Source: Candidatus Nitrosopumilus sp. (GTDB lineage Archaea; Thermoproteota; Nitrososphaeria; Nitrososphaerales; Nitrosopumilaceae). From it: a stretch of 6,459 nt of DNA. The notes below the pieces were generated by a model that saw only the letters and a list, made by a program, of their open reading frames with translations, did no database searches and was not told the DNA's origin. The stretch lies in the NCBI GenBank assembly GCA_016784625.1, contig JADHUF010000065.1, forward strand, positions 1-6,459, written 5' to 3'. Positions within the stretch are counted from its first letter, which is position 1, and each line of letters opens with the position of its first letter. Shown here piece by piece: positions 6,213 to 6,459 of this stretch. Both the position numbers and the translations under genes were made by a program.

Positions 6213-6350
6213 ATGGCAAATCAAAAATGTATTTCTTGCGGGATAGGATTTTTCTCACCAACAGGTGCAGACAAATGTTCTAAATGTGCAGGACAAGAAT
6301 CAGCAGGACATGAAGATCATGATTCCTGTGGTTGTGGACACAGCCACTAA
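6213..6350 (+). CDS. 45-residue Cys/His-rich mini zinc-ribbon protein
   Basis: An ATG-to-TAA reading frame of 45 residues with two parts. Residues 6-25 form a zinc ribbon, CISCG (Cys6, Cys9) and CSKC (Cys22, Cys25), with a 12-residue spacer. Residues 33-45 form a metal-ligand-rich tail, HEDHDSCGCGHSH, contributing His33, His36, Cys39, Cys41, His43 and His45. Ten of 45 residues are Cys or His, which is very unlikely in a chance frame of AT-rich DNA. It begins 37 bp after the 5645 gene and could belong to the same operon; no convincing TATA box lies directly upstream. The tail suggests metal storage, delivery or sensing (Zn, Ni or Cu), but that is inference. A T-rich terminator follows at once. 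Confidence 0.75.
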   Translation: MANQKCISCGIGFFSPTGADKCSKCAGQESAGHEDHDSCGCGHSH

Positions 6351-6353
6351 TCC

Positions 6354-6361
6354 TTATTTTT
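6354..6361 (+). terminator. T-rich terminator after the mini zinc-ribbon gene
   Basis: TTATTTTT begins 3 bp past the TAA of the 6213 gene. It would suit U-tract termination in archaea and marks the end of the + strand gene group, next to an apparently convergent gene. Confidence 0.35.
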
Positions 6362-6459
6362 CTAGTATTGTTAAAAGTGATAATTCCAGAGTTAGATCGA
6401 GGTAGTTTTTGACTGGCATCTTTGTATTCTGACTGACTCTATGGATATCCTTATGAGTT
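6354..6459 (-). CDS. Possible 3' end of a convergent gene
   Basis: On the - strand one frame stays open from the window edge for 34 codons and ends at TAA (6356-6354), giving a C-terminus like MPVKNYLDLTLELSLLTILEK. All three + strand frames are closed within this stretch. A second - strand frame is open for 21 codons before it stops, so the call rests on length and a plausible amphipathic ending. No family can be named from so little. Confidence 0.35.
   Translation of the reverse strand, partial: THKDIHRVSQNTKMPVKNYLDLTLELSLLTILEK

Noticed and set aside
6377..6436. Possible C/D box guide RNA: a GTGATAA near-match to the C box and CTGA copies at 6429-6436.
   Set aside because: The C box has a mismatch, the flanks cannot form a terminal stem, and internal D'/C' boxes are not convincing.

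Overview
This AT-rich window looks like chromosome of an ammonia-oxidising-type archaeon (Nitrososphaerota/Thaumarchaeota, Nitrosopumilus-like). The grounds are an archaeal 20S proteasome beta subunit, an archaeal TrmI tRNA methyltransferase, an MCT-1/Tma20-like PUA protein, 4-bp gene overlaps, and TATA-like boxes about 25-30 bp upstream of start codons with almost no leader. The phylum call is an inference from sequence style; no ammonia-oxidation gene is present. I see no mobile element, CRISPR array, rRNA or tRNA gene.

Layout. (1) Positions 1-1339, + strand: the 3' part of homoserine dehydrogenase (threonine/methionine pathway), overlapping by 4 bp (TTGA) an MCT-1-like PUA RNA-binding protein that starts with TTG. 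(2) Positions 1363-5172, - strand: reading in the direction of transcription, trmI (tRNA m1A methyltransferase), nnrD (NAD(P)HX dehydratase), an M20 metallopeptidase that overlaps nnrD by 4 bp (GTGA), and psmB (proteasome beta). nnrD and psmB each appear to have their own promoter. (3) Positions 5282-6350, + strand: a four-cysteine zinc-ribbon-like protein, an unrecognised 176-residue protein 6 bp downstream, and a 45-residue Cys/His-rich protein at 6213-6350. (4) At the right edge, the likely 3' end of a convergent - strand gene.

Functionally this is mostly housekeeping: amino-acid synthesis, translation and tRNA modification, repair of damaged NAD(P)H, and protein and peptide breakdown. The two points most worth a second look are the proteasome beta subunit, which has Ala where the catalytic Thr1 should be while the rest of the active-site residues are kept, and the 3' end of trmI. 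There an in-phase A AAA AAA slippery heptamer sits just before the stop, and a -1 shift would add a Lys/Ala-rich tail of 18 residues. I found no evidence of an entirely new multi-gene system; the three small + strand genes at 5282-6350 are the least explained part.
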